DNA of 64,000 nt from Eonycteris spelaea (Eukaryota > Chordata > Mammalia > Chiroptera > Pteropodidae), in NCBI GenBank assembly GCA_003508835.1, contig PUFA01000077.1, positions 4,850,001 through 4,914,000 of the forward strand, given 5' to 3'. Shown one piece after another: positions 38,162-49,278 of this stretch. Each line of letters starts with the position of its first letter. Position 1 is the stretch's first letter. The notes below the pieces were generated by a model that was given only the letters and a program-made list of their open reading frames with translations, ran no database searches and had not been told where the DNA came from. Both the position numbers and the translations under genes were made by a program.

Positions 38162-38425
38162 AAAGAAAAGAAAGAAGAGAGAGAGAGGGAGAGAGAGGGA
38201 GGGAGAGGGAAAAGGAGGAGGAGGAGGAGAGAGGAGGAGGAGAGGAGGAGGAGGAGGAGGAGGAGGAAGAAGAAGAGAGGAGGAGGAAAAGAAAGAGAAG
38301 AAAGGGAGGGAGGGGAGGAAGGAAGGAAGGAAGGAAGGAAGAAGGAAGAAGGAAGGAAGGAAGGACAGACAGGGAGGGAGGGAGGAAGGACAGACAGGGA
38401 GGGAGGGAGGAGGGAGGGAGGAAAT
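38162..38425. repeat. Long GA-rich purine tract
   Basis: Irregular GAGA, GAGG, GGAA and GACAGACAGGGAGGGA units over about 260 bases. The 120- and 128-residue frames across it are artefacts. Triplex-prone mirror character. Confidence 0.9.
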
Positions 38426-38518
38426 GGTTTTAGAGAGCCTGGAACAAAAAAGGCGGTGTGTAAGGCAGGCCACTGGGCCCTTTCTCCCTCCTCCTTACAG
38501 TAATTGCCTAGAAGGCTA

Positions 38519-38583
38519 TGCTGTGAGCTGTTAGCCAGAAACAGAAACTTTCGCTGTGAGCTATCAGCCAGAAACAGAAACTT
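38519..38583. repeat. Tandem pair of about 32 bases
   Basis: Two adjacent copies of a unit containing 'gctgtgagct' and 'agccagaaacagaaactt', differing at a few positions. Short direct repeats like this occur in retroviral U3 regions, and a pol scrap lies 800 bases downstream, but no LTR could be delimited. Confidence 0.75.
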
Positions 38584-39364
38584 AAAAAACTGGCTTTTTC
38601 AGGTAGTTTAAAAAGCCTTAAAAAGGGGGGCCTGGGGGAGGAGGGAAGAGAGATAAAAACCCTCAATTAAATATATACAGTGGAGAAAATAAAAAGCAAA
38701 TACATAAATTGTGCATTTTTAATATTTTTAATGTAAATACACAATAAATAAATTTTATATATAATAACTAAGTTAAAACAAAATTCCACAATTTGACTCC
38801 AAAATCCAAACTTTGTATACCAAAATTTATATATAAACAAATTATATATATATAATTATTATATAAAGCAAATATATTCAGAAATGTAATACATTTATAC
38901 ACTGAAAGAATTTGTATAACAAAAAGATAAAAAGGGTATTGATTGGCTTTTGTTGTAGGCTGAAAACCTATGACAAATTCGGAGTTAACTTTAGCATTTG
39001 TTAAAATGCACCAATTGACAAAGATTCATAGACTTAATCCATACTTGGGGGTTATACCTGGGGATCCAGCTAAATTTAAACATTAACCCTCGGTAATCTT
39101 TAGAAGTACCTAAATTAAGAAATAGAAAAGTAAGTATGCCTCACTTTAACTGTAGCCTTGCCTAAATTTCCTAATCGTAGCACCTGTTACCCTAGAATAT
39201 TTCACAATGAGTGTAGATACTCTAATGCAATAAATAATAAATTAGAATTAAAGTAAATCTTTGGCACTTATCAATTGGCTTAATAAAACGGGACTCCACA
39301 AACTCCCAGTTAATTTCGCCCAAAATAAATTAAAACAGGGCCTTTGAGGATCAAACATTGTATA
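38584..39364. other. AT-rich unassigned sequence, possibly ERV-derived
   Basis: AT-rich, many stops. It sits between the 32-base tandem pair and the pol scrap, so it may be the decayed gag-pol part of the same provirus. Nothing in it could be aligned by eye. Confidence 0.3.
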
Positions 39365-39455
39365 CGATCTAATTAATAAAGGGCTAATTATCCATCATTC
39401 CTTCTCCATTTGACAGCCCAATGTTGCCTATTCTTAAACCTGGAGGAAAAAGAAA
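39365..39455 (+). pseudogene. Endogenous retrovirus pol scrap (RT N-terminal motif)
   Basis: The plus-strand translation resembles the segment of reverse transcriptase just before the first conserved motif: a D-L-I-x-K-G-L-I-type block, then a proline-bounded block and K-P-G-G-K. The match crosses an in-frame stop and needs a frame change near 39415, so the fragment is dead. About 30 residues only. What precedes and follows is too decayed to assign. The 5S retroposon at 39528 lies just downstream. Confidence 0.45.
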
Positions 39456-39527
39456 TACCTGTTGGTCTTATTACTACTCTTCTGGGTGCTTTCACTGGTT
39501 TACAACCCTCTAAATAAGCCATTATCT

Positions 39528-39655
39528 GTCTATGGCCATGCCACCCTGAACGTGCCTGATCTCAGAAGCTAAGCAGGGTTGCACCTAGTTAGTATTGGAT
39601 GGGAGACCACCTAGGAAGACCGGGTGCTTATAGGTAGTTTTTTTTTTATTTTTTT
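39528..39655 (+). mobile_element. 5S rRNA-derived retroposon, copy 1
   Basis: The 5S rRNA-like body starts 'gtctatggccatgccaccct' and keeps the box A zone 'agctaagcagggtt' and box C zone 'ggatgggagacc', i.e. the internal Pol III promoter. One 10-base unit between the two GATCTC words of 5S rRNA is missing. The body ends near 39637 and is followed by a T-rich tail (T run, one A, T run). A 16-base target-site duplication with one mismatch flanks it (39512-39527 and 39656-39671), so it is a true retroposition. The substitution giving 'ccacctaggaa' is shared with the other two copies. Confidence 0.85.
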
Positions 39656-39671
39656 AAATAAACCATTATCT

Positions 39672-41210
39672 CAACCAAACATGACAATTGTGGAGGCCCA
39701 CATGCCATTAAGCTTGGCCTTATAACCCAAATACCTCACACCCTGCCTGTCACCAGCTAAACAGGAACTAAGGCAAAGGGCGTGTAGTAATTGGCCATGT
39801 TAGACCGCCTGCCTCCACGTTTGTGCTGGTGCTCCAACCTCAGCCTCATTATAATACCGTGGAACCATACGAGCAAGACTTATATCAAATGGGTATTCAC
39901 TTAAAAAGGATGCCCCATTCCCGCCTCCCAGAACTTGCCTTGCCCCATGAGGTCACTATCTGGAGATGACGTTGTCTCAGATCACGTGGCCCCAACCCCA
40001 GACCTTGCCATTGGAGATGACTTAATCCAGACGCTAAAATCCTCTGTGCCAGTGATCCTGATGACTGCCTCTCCTAAGGCACAAATCGGAGTCAGGACAT
40101 CTGTTGCTTTTCTTTCTTTAACATTAGGGATTCAATTACATTTCTTGAGTTTGTGTGTGTTTAGTTCTTGATTTTGATATACTCCTTGCTCTGTGCCAAA
40201 ATGCACACTCTTATACTCCCGTGCCTAAAGCAACATCTGGCAGATTCCCAGCCATTCTAACAATTATTGGAAATGATTATTTTCCAAGTAAACACCTGTC
40301 TCCTATCAGTCACCCCCCCCCCATGTGGAGGACGGCCTTCTCCCACTGCCCACTTCCAGCTTTCCGTGATAATCTCCCACCTAGAGCTTCAGATCATGAT
40401 CACTCCTTCCCCTTGGTTACGTACAACAACCCTGATCTTACGTATACTTTATGAATTTATCAGTTCAAACCCTCCAACAACGTAACTGTCAGACTTTCCA
40501 CCTGCCACATTGACCCAACGAATACACCAAGACATCGTTGTCAGTTATTGTACAATATTTGATTACATAAATGTATATACACATGTATATGTGTGTGTAT
40601 ATATACATACATGTATATATGTAGAGAGAGAATGGTACGAATAGATCATATCTTTCATAACACAACCAAGATGTTGTTGGAAACCCTAGAAATTTCAGAT
40701 CTATTTTCTTGGCTAATGTCACATAATTGGGAAACTTAGTTGTGGGCTAGTCTACAAAGATTCCTTAGATTTCTTGTGTTTCTCCTTTTTTGCTCTCATA
40801 GTAAAATGTTTTCTGTTCTCTTAGGGCAACGTATGGTCTACTCTCTAAACGTCTCCACTAACATTACTCCAGTTTCCTTGCTATAACACCAGAGCATCTC
40901 AGACCAATTGTATTAACTACATGTACTTTTTTATTCTGCGTTCTTAATGCTGTGGCTTCCAGTTCTCACTACTCACCACTCACATCAGAGGCCACTCGAA
41001 ACAATCAGGAGCTTTCTCTAAGGAAAAAAGAAAAGGGAAAAACCTCACAAATGGTAAGAACAGTCAGGAGACCAAATATATATATACACACACACATCTA
41101 AAGAAACAAGCTATTTTAAAAGACTTTGTTTTAAAAAAGAACAGGAGAGGGGAAGGAGAAAATGAATAGATTGGAAAGCCCGGAACAAAAACCATTGCCT
41201 AGAACACAGG
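39672..41210. other. Unassigned sequence, possibly ERV-derived, with a TG/TA repeat
   Basis: Contains plus-strand frames at 39935-40171 and 40155-40485 that match nothing I know. An alternating TG/TA repeat is at 40571-40629, with C runs near 40312. It may continue the retroviral relic at 39.4 kb, but this is not demonstrated. Confidence 0.3.
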
Positions 41211-41214
41211 GCTT

Positions 41215-41272
41215 TTTCACTTCCCTCCTTTTTCTATTAACAGATGAATGTGTGTGTATATATATAAATGTA

Positions 41273-41303
<31 letters not shown>

Positions 41304-41835
41304 CGCGCGGATCTTTTATTTAGCCATAAAAAAAAAGAAGAAGAAAATTCTGCCGTCTGAAACACATGGATGAACCTGGAGGGCATTATGCTAAATGAAA
41401 TAAGCCAGACAGAGAAAGACAAACACTGTATGATCTCATTTACATGTGGAACCTAAAAAAAGTCAAACTCTTAGAAACAAAGGTTAGAATGATGTCTGCC
41501 AGGTGCTGGGCGGGTGGGGGGTGTAGGGGAAATGGAGACATGTTAGTCAAAGGGTACAAACTTTCAGTTATAAGATGAGTAAGGTCTCGGGGATCTAACG
41601 TACCACTGAGGGGAACTATAGATAATAACACTGTATTGTATACTTAATGTTTGCTAAGAGAGAGGATCTTAAGTGTTTTCACCACACAACGAGGTAACTA
41701 TATGAAGTAGTGGAAGTGTTAATTAACTTGATCCTGATAATCATGTCACGATGTATTGTGTATCAAATCATTTTGAACACCTGGAATATACACAATTTTG
41801 TCAGTTTCGCTTCAGTAAAACTGAGGGGGAAAACT
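41215..41835 (+). mobile_element. L1 3' end (old L1MA/L1MB-like) with internal CA repeat
   Basis: Ordered L1 3' landmarks: 'ttatttagccataaaa', 'acatggatgaacctggaggg', 'cattatgctaaatgaaataa', 'gatctcatttacatgtggaa', 'tactgtattgtatacttaat' and 'gtgttaattaacttgatcct'. A TG/TA/CA microsatellite lies at 41248-41308 near its 5' edge. Confidence 0.85.
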
Positions 41836-42414
41836 GTGGTGCAAGGGAGAGAAAAGAGAAAAAAGAAAACAAACAATCCAATTTAAAAATGGGCAAAAGA
41901 CCTGGGGAGGCAGATACCTCATCAGAGAAGATATAGAGATGGATATTTCCAGGCTGCCTTATAGAATGGCAACAATTTGCATATATAATTTTTATAGAAC
42001 TTTCAGAATGGATCTGCCATTCTATCATAGTATAATCATTGTAAAATAGGATAATAATCAGTGTAACTATTTTAAGGGATAAAAGGAAGATATTTCCAAA
42101 ATAGCATTGAACCATGAAATAGACATATAATTACTGAGAAAGAGGTTTAAGAGGCATATAGAGAAAAAATTACTTAAAGCAGCAAAACTTTTGATTATAA
42201 CTGATTATGGTAGTATCAGTGATTTTAACATCACTAAAAAAAAAGTGTCAATTAGAAGGGAGAATGTCAGCATGGGATGTTGAGAAAAGATGCATTGAAG
42301 ACAAAATCTTCGGCAGTGTTTGTCCAGGATTGTGTATGGGAAGGGGGTCCTGGCCGTCAGACTTGACTTCTTCAAGTGCTGTGACAAGTATGACCTTAAC
42401 TTGTGTTGAGAAAT
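41836..42414. other. Unassigned spacer
   Basis: The AT-rich start may be L1 tail drift. The remainder is unique. Confidence 0.35.
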
Positions 42415-42640
42415 AGCTTGCACAAGTGATGTGGAGTCAGCTATGAAGTCAAATGTCCCCGGTGTGACATGCATCTAGACTCTACTCAGTAGAGTGATGT
42501 CAGATCAAATATCTAACCCATTTGATTCAGTTTTCTCATATGAAAAATTAGGTTGATGAAAATACTTATTATATGGGATTGTTGTTGGGATTCAGCAAAG
42601 AATAATGTCTCAGTAGATGTTAACCGTAAATTTTATTTTT
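42415..42640 (+). mobile_element. MIR SINE fragment
   Basis: Contains 'atttgattcagttttctcat', 'atgaaaattaggttgatga', 'tgggattgttgttgggatt' and 'aatgtctcagtagatgtt' in MIR order. Confidence 0.55.
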
Positions 42641-43349
42641 GGCTGTGTAGGCTATGAATTTATTGCACTGGCCTAACCTCATACAGTTGCTCTTATTACC
42701 ATCTCATTAGGTAACCTTAAAATGAGGATCAAGACAATGTAATGATATTTTTATGCATCGTTAAGTGTTTGTGTGTTTTTATGTGTTTTAGTATCTGGCC
42801 TAGAATCCATCAAATAGTAAGTCCTCAAATAAACCTGCCTATGAGATAAGATTGTAATAACTCAATATTCTGATTACACATCTGTATTATGAAACTTGGT
42901 TGTAATAAAAAATAAATTTACAAGTATTTGGGGGAAGAAAGAAGAGAGAAGATGGTTCTGAAAACTTTTAAAGACAAAAAGTACTCATTATCTATCTATA
43001 AGGTCAGGAGAGAGTGAGTGCCATAGAAAATAGTAGTTTATGTTGAGATTTTGTCTTTGTTTTATTTTAATGAACCTATAAATATTCATAATCATTTCAC
43101 TGATATATCTATCTATCTATCTATCTATCGATCAATCGTGATAGATAGATAGATAGATATATAGATATATCTGTCTGATATCAGACCGTTCATAATATTG
43201 TCCTCATAAGAGGTGAAATTTCTAAATTATCCTCTTTGGAGCATTTTACCACCCTAGCTCCTGGCTATAGAAGAATCTATCCTAATTGGAATGACATTTT
43301 ATGGCACAAAAGAGGGAGGAGGTCTCCATGATGGGATCAAGAGACCGAA
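42641..43349. other. Unassigned spacer with ATCT hairpin
   Basis: Mostly unique AT-rich DNA. The tetranucleotide hairpin is listed separately. Confidence 0.35.
43102..43171. repeat. Inverted (ATCT)n/(AGAT)n hairpin
   Basis: The left arm of 28 bases (43102-43129), 'gatatatct' plus ATCT units, is the reverse complement of the right arm at 43140-43171 apart from a short TATAGA insertion. The loop is only 10 bases. The result is a potential cruciform built from a microsatellite. Confidence 0.85.
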
Positions 43350-43476
43350 TCCTAATTTGCCCTGGGCCTGGGTGAGTCACACAGCCCAGGGTGAGCTCCA
43401 GCTCATGTCTGTAAAATAAAGGGGTCTGAACTTCAGTAAGCCTCTTCGAGGTCTCACTTTCTGGATTCTGTGACTC
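43350..43476 (+). mobile_element. MIR-like remnant
   Basis: Carries 'gcctgggtgagtcacacag' and 'gctcatgtctgtaaaataaa'. The MIR core can be recognised but is diverged. Confidence 0.45.
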
Positions 43477-43478
43477 TA

Positions 43479-43993
43479 CAGGCATGCCTCATTTTATTGC
43501 TCTTAGCTTTACTACACTTCACATATATTGCATTCTTTTTTTTTTTAACAAATTGAATGTTTGTGGCAACCTGGCGATGAACGAGTCTGTTGCTGCCATT
43601 TTTCCAAATAGCATTTGCTCGTTTCCTGTCTCTGTGTCATGTTTTGGTAATTCTTGCAACATTTCAAACTTTTTCATTATCATTATCATTATTATTATCA
43701 TTATCATTTGTTATGGTGACCTGTGATCAGAGATCTTTGATGTCGCCAGGGCAAACCAGCAAAAAGTTTACACTCTGAAAGCTCAGATGACGGTTAACAT
43801 TTTTTAGCAATAAAATATTTTTAATTAAGTTATGAACATTGTTTTAGACAAAATGCTATTGTACACTTAATAGACTGCAGTATAATGTAAACATAACTTT
43901 TATGCTAAAAAATTCATGTGACCACTTTATTGTAATATTTGCTTTATTGGGGTGGTCTAGAACTAAACCCCCAATATGTCCTCAGTATGCTTG
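43479..43993 (+). mobile_element. Tigger1-type DNA transposon, internal deletion derivative
   Basis: Begins CAGGCATGCCTC and ends with the reverse complement CAGTATGCTTG-like terminus, flanked by TA at 43477-43478 and 43994-43995, as expected for Tc1/mariner-pogo insertion. Only the two ends of Tigger1 are kept. After an ATC/ATT-rich stretch (43672-43709) the sequence jumps to the 3' end ('gctcagatgacggttaacat'), so the transposase gene is deleted. Non-autonomous and old. Confidence 0.85.
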
Positions 43994-44068
43994 TATTAGA
44001 TAAGATCCTAAGAAAAGTGTAACACAAATTCTCAAAGATTTCGATTGGTTCAAAGAGAAACAAGGGCT

Positions 44069-44571
44069 TTATTAGATTCTTATGATTGCTGCAACAAATT
44101 ACCAGAAAGTTGGTGGCTTAAAACGATGCAACTATATTCTTTTTTAGATCTAGAGACCAGAAGTCCAAAATCAATTTCATCAGGCTAACACCAAGGTGCT
44201 GGCAGGGCTAGATCCTCATGGAATCTTTGCAGGGTGTGGTGGGGGGGGGGGACTACATTTCCTGGCTTTCTCAAGCTTCTAGAAGCTTCCTGCATTCCTC
44301 CTGCATTCTTGACACGTCGCTTCAACTTCTTGCCATCATCATGTATCCTACCTCTGTAGTCAGATCTCTCTCTGCTTCTTCTCATATGAGGATACTTGTG
44401 GTTCTATTTGGGCCACCCAGAATAATCCAAGATCATCTTTCCATCCGAAGGTCCTTAACTTAATTAAGCACATGGGCACAATCCCTTTTGCTATTTAAGG
44501 TAACATTCAGAGGTTCCAAGAATTAGGATTTTAGATATCTTTAGGTTATTATTCAACCTACAACAAAAACC
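44069..44571 (-). mobile_element. MLT1-type MaLR LTR
   Basis: Reverse-complement MLT1 from 'ttattagattcttatgattg' (3' end) through 'ttggtggcttaaaacgatg', 'ggtgctggcagggctagatc' and 'ggccacccagaataatcc' to 'tattcaacctacaaca' (5' end). Near full length. A G run of about 12 interrupts it at 44240. Confidence 0.8.
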
Positions 44572-44689
44572 ATCCCAAGAATCCAATAAATAAAGTCATA
44601 TTGGACCACTGGAGAGAGAAAAAGGAAAGAGGCTGAATGACATTAGATTTTGAAAGATTTTTAAAGTCAGCAGAATATTAACCTATCAT

Positions 44690-45290
44690 ACCAAAGGGAA
44701 ATAAACATCAGATAAAATCTAAAGCTAACAATATATGGGAATATGGAAAACAGACTTTCTGGTATTATTTTGGGGAGTACAAATAGGTACAACCTTCCTG
44801 GAGGGCAACTTGGCAATATCTACATAAGATGTATAATAATGTTTGATCTAATAGTTCCACTGCTTTAAATTTATCCTACCAATATGCCAGTAAAATGTAT
44901 GACAATCTTTATATTCATAAATGGTCTCTGTAACTTTGGCTATAATAGCAAAACTTAGGAAATCTAATATACCCATTGCTGAAGGGCTGGCTTAATAAAT
45001 TTTGGTACGGACACACACAGAAGTACTATTTGGCTATTAAAATAAATGCTGTCATGAAATATTTACAAAATGTATTATTACATAACAAAGTTAAGGTGCA
45101 CACAAAGATAGATATTATGATTCGTTTTCAGTAAAAGTAAAAGGTTATTTATAAACTGGAGTGGGCATGATTTTTTTTCTGGAAGCATATATAGGAAATT
45201 ATCAATAGCCATTTCCTTTGAGAAGAGGGACTCTAGGGATCGAAGAATGTGTCTCCTTTCTGCCTTATACCTTTTCCGCCCAGTTTGGAG
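44690..45290 (+). mobile_element. L1 fragment (old), ORF2 end and 3' UTR
   Basis: Ordered L1 words: 'ttcctggagggcaacttggc', 'tctaatagttccactgcttt', 'tggctataatagcaaaact', 'gctggcttaataaattttgg' and 'actatttggctattaaaat'. Confidence 0.7.
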
Positions 45291-45299
45291 TTTCTAGCT

Positions 45300-45545
45300 A
45301 CGTGCGCATATAGCACAGTGTTTAAGAGTTCTGCCTCTGATACTAGTCTGGCAGAGTTTGAATTGGATGCAAATAAGTAAGTTAGTTACCTTTCTATGCC
45401 ACCGTTTCCTAACTATAAAATGGGGATAATAGTACTTCCTTCATAAGCTTGTTAAAAGAATTAAGAATAAATGCACCTAAAGCAATTAAAACATGCTGAC
45501 ACATTGCAAGTTCCTCAGATATTATCTATTATTACATGTTGCTTT
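45300..45545 (+). mobile_element. MIR SINE, near full length
   Basis: Complete MIR order: 'tatagcacagtgtttaagag', 'ttctgcctctgatactag', 'gagtttgaattggatgc', 'gttagttacctttctatgcc', 'taaaatggggataatagtac' and a MIR tail before 45545. Confidence 0.8.
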
Positions 45546-46278
45546 TTTTCCCCTCCCAAATTCAATAGAGTTATTTACCCAAAGTCAATAGATGTTATCT
45601 AGGCAGTAAAACTGTGGGCTATTTTTGTTTCTTCTGAATACTATTTGTTTTAATGGAAGCCTACTAAATGCTATTGAAAAAAGAAAACACAGTGGGAATA
45701 ACAGCATGAGTCTAGATAGTGATAGGGAGATTTTAGAGATATTTAAGCGGGAGAAGCTCATAGCACAAGAGAATATACATACATAATACTTTTCTAGTCT
45801 TTTCTAGTTTACAAAGCACTTTCAAGAATCACTTAATGTTTTAGGTTTGGGGGAGTCTCCTGCCAATAGACACAGGGAACTTGGAAGGGAGATTGGCATC
45901 AGCCAGCAGTGGGCTGGTGTAGCAGTTTGAGTGTGAGATCATGAGGGTCCCGGCTCAGATGGTGGAAACAGGGTAGAAGAAGATGGATGGGAATGAGACC
46001 TGGTAGTTCACCGAATAGGGCGATGAAAGAAAGCGGTGAGGCAGGAATTCTGGAGTGGGGTCTGTCACAATGGTGGTATTAGCAACACGGAAAGTGTGGT
46101 GACATGTAGTAAGGCAGAGGCTCGTACCTGAGACTCCTGAGACTCGGTGATGAACTTGTGATGAGTTTGAACAGAATGTTGTCATTGAGAGGTTATGTAA
46201 TTAGAGAGAAATTAATGAAATACAGATGTCAATAAATTAATGATAACATTTTAGAGCAAGAGAGAGTTTATTATAAAA

Positions 46279-46314
<36 letters not shown>

Positions 46315-46344
46315 ACAGCAATTCGTTGGGTCTGATGTTTTGAA
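45546..46344. other. Unassigned spacer with (CA)n
   Basis: Unique sequence. A CA microsatellite is at 46280-46317. Confidence 0.4.
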
Positions 46345-46556
46345 AATCTCAGGTTAAGATATCAGGCAGACCTGTTCTGTGTATCATCAGTAGTAATATA
46401 TCACCCAAATGATTTAACTACCTTGAGTCTCAATTTCCTACCGTATAAAATGAGGAGGGTGGTAATACTACTATCTATTCTGTACGATTCTTATATTAAA
46501 CAAGGTAACATTTGTAAAATGCTTGGAAGTGATAATATTCAATAAATTTTAAAGGA
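46345..46556 (+). mobile_element. MIR SINE fragment
   Basis: Shows 'ctaccttgagtctcaatttc', 'taaaatgaggagggtggtaa', 'ggtaacatttgtaaaatgct' and 'tattcaataaattt'. Confidence 0.7.
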
Positions 46557-47639
46557 GGCGAGAATGGGTACCGGTGGGTGTGTTTACTCTCAGTGCCTCT
46601 GTGTGTATTCTATTCAGCCAATCATCTAAATAGTCCAGACAAATTAACTTTTTACTATTTACTACAATATTCCATTTCAGCTGTTGTCATGAGTAGGGAA
46701 GCAGGGTTTTGAATAATTGAGAATCACTCTCTTCAGACAAAATTCAGCAAAGAGACCAGCTGCTGGCTCTCTCCTTTCCTTGGCAGATGCAAAGATGCAG
46801 GGCGGTTCTATTACCTAATTTGAACCTGAGCCATGAGCTTCCTGGAAAGTAAGCATCCACATGTTAGATGAAAGTGTTCTCATCCCAGAGCTTTCTGCTG
46901 AGGCCTGATGGTTAAGTGTGAGCAGGTTTCATGTAATTAGCCAGGTGTTTGGGCAACTCAGAGATGGTGACAGTTTCTGATCCTTGTCACTGGAATCTAG
47001 CAGTTTGATCACCACCTGAAGTTACAGGAAAAGGAACTTAGCAAAACTTGAAGAAATTTTAAAAAAAAAGAAGAGAGGATTTAAAAATCAATTAAATGTG
47101 ATCCTTCTCCACCCTTACTGAAATTTCTCACATGTAAAATTCCAAAAACAGACATTCAGACACCAAAATTTGAGAAAGAACCAAAGAACATAAATCTCTA
47201 TTCGTCGACAAGGACGTGACAAACACCATCCCTGCCGGTCCATTTGGAATGGGAAAGCCCAGCGAAGCAATTCCAAGTAAACGCCCACACGTACATGTGT
47301 GTGTGCACACACGGACACATGAGCAAATAGGCACAGAAGTATAAGATTATGAGACTTTTCTAGTACTTTCTATATTTTCTACCTCTCATTCCATTTTGTC
47401 TGAAATGACAGAGTCTGCGAATTTCCCATCCAGTTTCTGACGTCCACCCAAATATCAGTGTTCCCTGGCTCCTTGACAGGCAGACATCCATATTGATGGT
47501 TTTGACAGCAAATTGCTCAACCTTTGGGAATAAAAATAAAAAGTAAGTGAATAGTCTGAAAATCATTACTGACTGGAACTAAAAATATGCACAGAAACGA
47601 CCCATCGCCGCAACACTGGTAGTGGCAAGGAATGAAAAC
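46557..47639. other. Repeat-poor unassigned stretch
   Basis: About 1 kb without recognisable repeats. Bases 46680-47040 combine homeodomain-like TAATTA and E-box-like CAGGTG/CACCTG words and could be a conserved non-coding element. The short minus-strand frames (47115-47566) are not recognisable. Confidence 0.35.
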
Positions 47640-47785
47640 AAGCCTTATTTTAGAAGTGGAGAGACATGGGTCTCCGTCTGCCTCTGCCACTGGGTGATGT
47701 TGCCTGTATCTTCTCATCTTCCTAGGCTTTAGTTTGCTCATCTGTAAAATAGGCGAGTAGTGACTATCTCATAAGTCAAATTTCA
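47640..47785 (+). mobile_element. MIR SINE fragment
   Basis: Shows 'gtctgcctctgccactgggt', 'gctttagtttgctcatctgt' and 'aaaataggcgagtagtgac'. Confidence 0.65.
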
Positions 47786-48734
47786 TAGCCTGGCTCCTTC
47801 TTCCTTAACCTCATCCCATGTAATCCCTTAATATTTTCTAACAATTATTCCAAATATCTGTATTAGCAGACAGATTTGAGGCAAACTTTCTTTTGTCAAG
47901 TGTAGATAGGGTAAGATCTAATAAGATTATGGTAATGAGGCAGTATGCCACAACATAATTTAGGACACTCTCGGTATTACCCAATCAATAATGATATTCT
48001 GAAAACATGTTTTTTAGCAGATGTCAGTGGCTAGTATAATGAAATAATATCACACCCAAAAGAATTAAATGTTCAAATCAGATAGTAATAAATGTATATT
48101 TCCACAGGCCCATATTTTAAAAAATGATGTTTTCATTAGCTCTTATTCTAAATCGAGGTAGAACCCCACAGCATCACCTACTTCTTGAATGACAGGAGAG
48201 CAGCCTGCTTGCTTCACAGCCATGCCTTGGAGAAATACCAGGAGAAATAAAAAAGTGAGGAAGAACAATGAATTTAGGATTTCATAGTTTAATTAAATGG
48301 CAATTATGCTTTGGCTTTCTCCAGTTCTTCCTCGTTTTGGAAGTGGGAGGCAATTGTCGAAGGCAAAGGGATGGTTTTTTCCTGATTATAAGAGACAACG
48401 CCTTTTTTCTCTCCTTCCTTTATTAATGCCACATGGCAAATTTATCAGTTCTTTTCTTACAAAAAAGAGAACTAAGGATGTAGATAATCATGAAAATATG
48501 CTCTGCACATAGCAGTTCTTTTTAGGTAAATGAAATTTTAAAACATCTATTTTGTTAAATTGAATATTCGTCAATAATTATTGAATGTAATTAATTGTTA
48601 AATGCTTCTATGACACTAGGTTTTAAAATTAATATTGAGCTTTTAATAAATTGAATTTAAATAATCCTTATATTAGTAGAGAAACCATGATTACACAGGG
48701 AGGTGTTATAGGGATAGCATTGTTTTAAAGCTAT
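47786..48734. other. Unassigned AT-rich stretch
   Basis: No repeat or gene recognised. Confidence 0.35.
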
Positions 48735-48905
48735 CCTAAACATCTATTAAGCTCTTACTGTGAGCCAAAGACTGTTTTAAGTGTTTCATCGGCATCTCAT
48801 TTGATCTTCACTGTAGCTTTATGAGGCAGATCTGATTATTTCTATTTGACCCACAAGAAAACTTAGATACAAGTCACACTGGTGCTGACAGAGTCAGGGT
48901 CTAAA
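48735..48905 (-). mobile_element. MIR SINE fragment
   Basis: Reverse-complement MIR: 'attaagctcttactgtgagc', 'aagactgttttaagtgtttc', 'gtagctttatgaggcagat' and 'gacagagtcagggtctaaac'. Confidence 0.7.
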
Positions 48906-49064
48906 CTTAAAGAGCCCCGGAAGGATATAATTGAGAGGGAACAGAGAAGACCAGGTTTTTCTGGCAGCAGAACATAGAATTCTTTCTCTGCTCATGGAGA
49001 ATGCATGGACTTTCTTTAATGACATTAAAAAGTCTGGTGAAACAGTGTTTTTCTCATTTACTTC

Positions 49065-49278
49065 AATCCGGGTTTCTCAGCCTTGGCACTATTGACATCT
49101 TGGGCCAAACAATTCTTTGTTGAGGGAGTTGTCCTGTGCATTATAGAAGCTCACAGCATCCCTAGGTGCCAGTAGCAACACACCCACTGAGTTGTGACAC
49201 GCAAAAATGTCTCCAGACCTTTCAAGATGTCTCCCTAGAGGCAAAATCACCTCTTTTGAGCATCACTGCTGGACTAAT
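49065..49278 (+). mobile_element. hAT-type MITE, near full length
   Basis: Same family as 3222-3402: 'gggtttctcagccttggcac', 'ttgggccaaacaattctttg', 'atgtctccagacctttcaag' and 'ttttgagcatcactgctgg'. Terminal inverted repeats TTCTCAgCC / TTTTGAGcAtCACTG can be recognised. Confidence 0.7.

Noticed and set aside
38111..38534. Open frames of 128 (+) and 120 (-) residues
   Set aside because: Products of the GA-rich simple repeat. Both strands open together.
39528..39637. Functional 5S rRNA gene
   Set aside because: The internal 10-base deletion, several substitutions and flanking target duplications show it is a retroposed copy.
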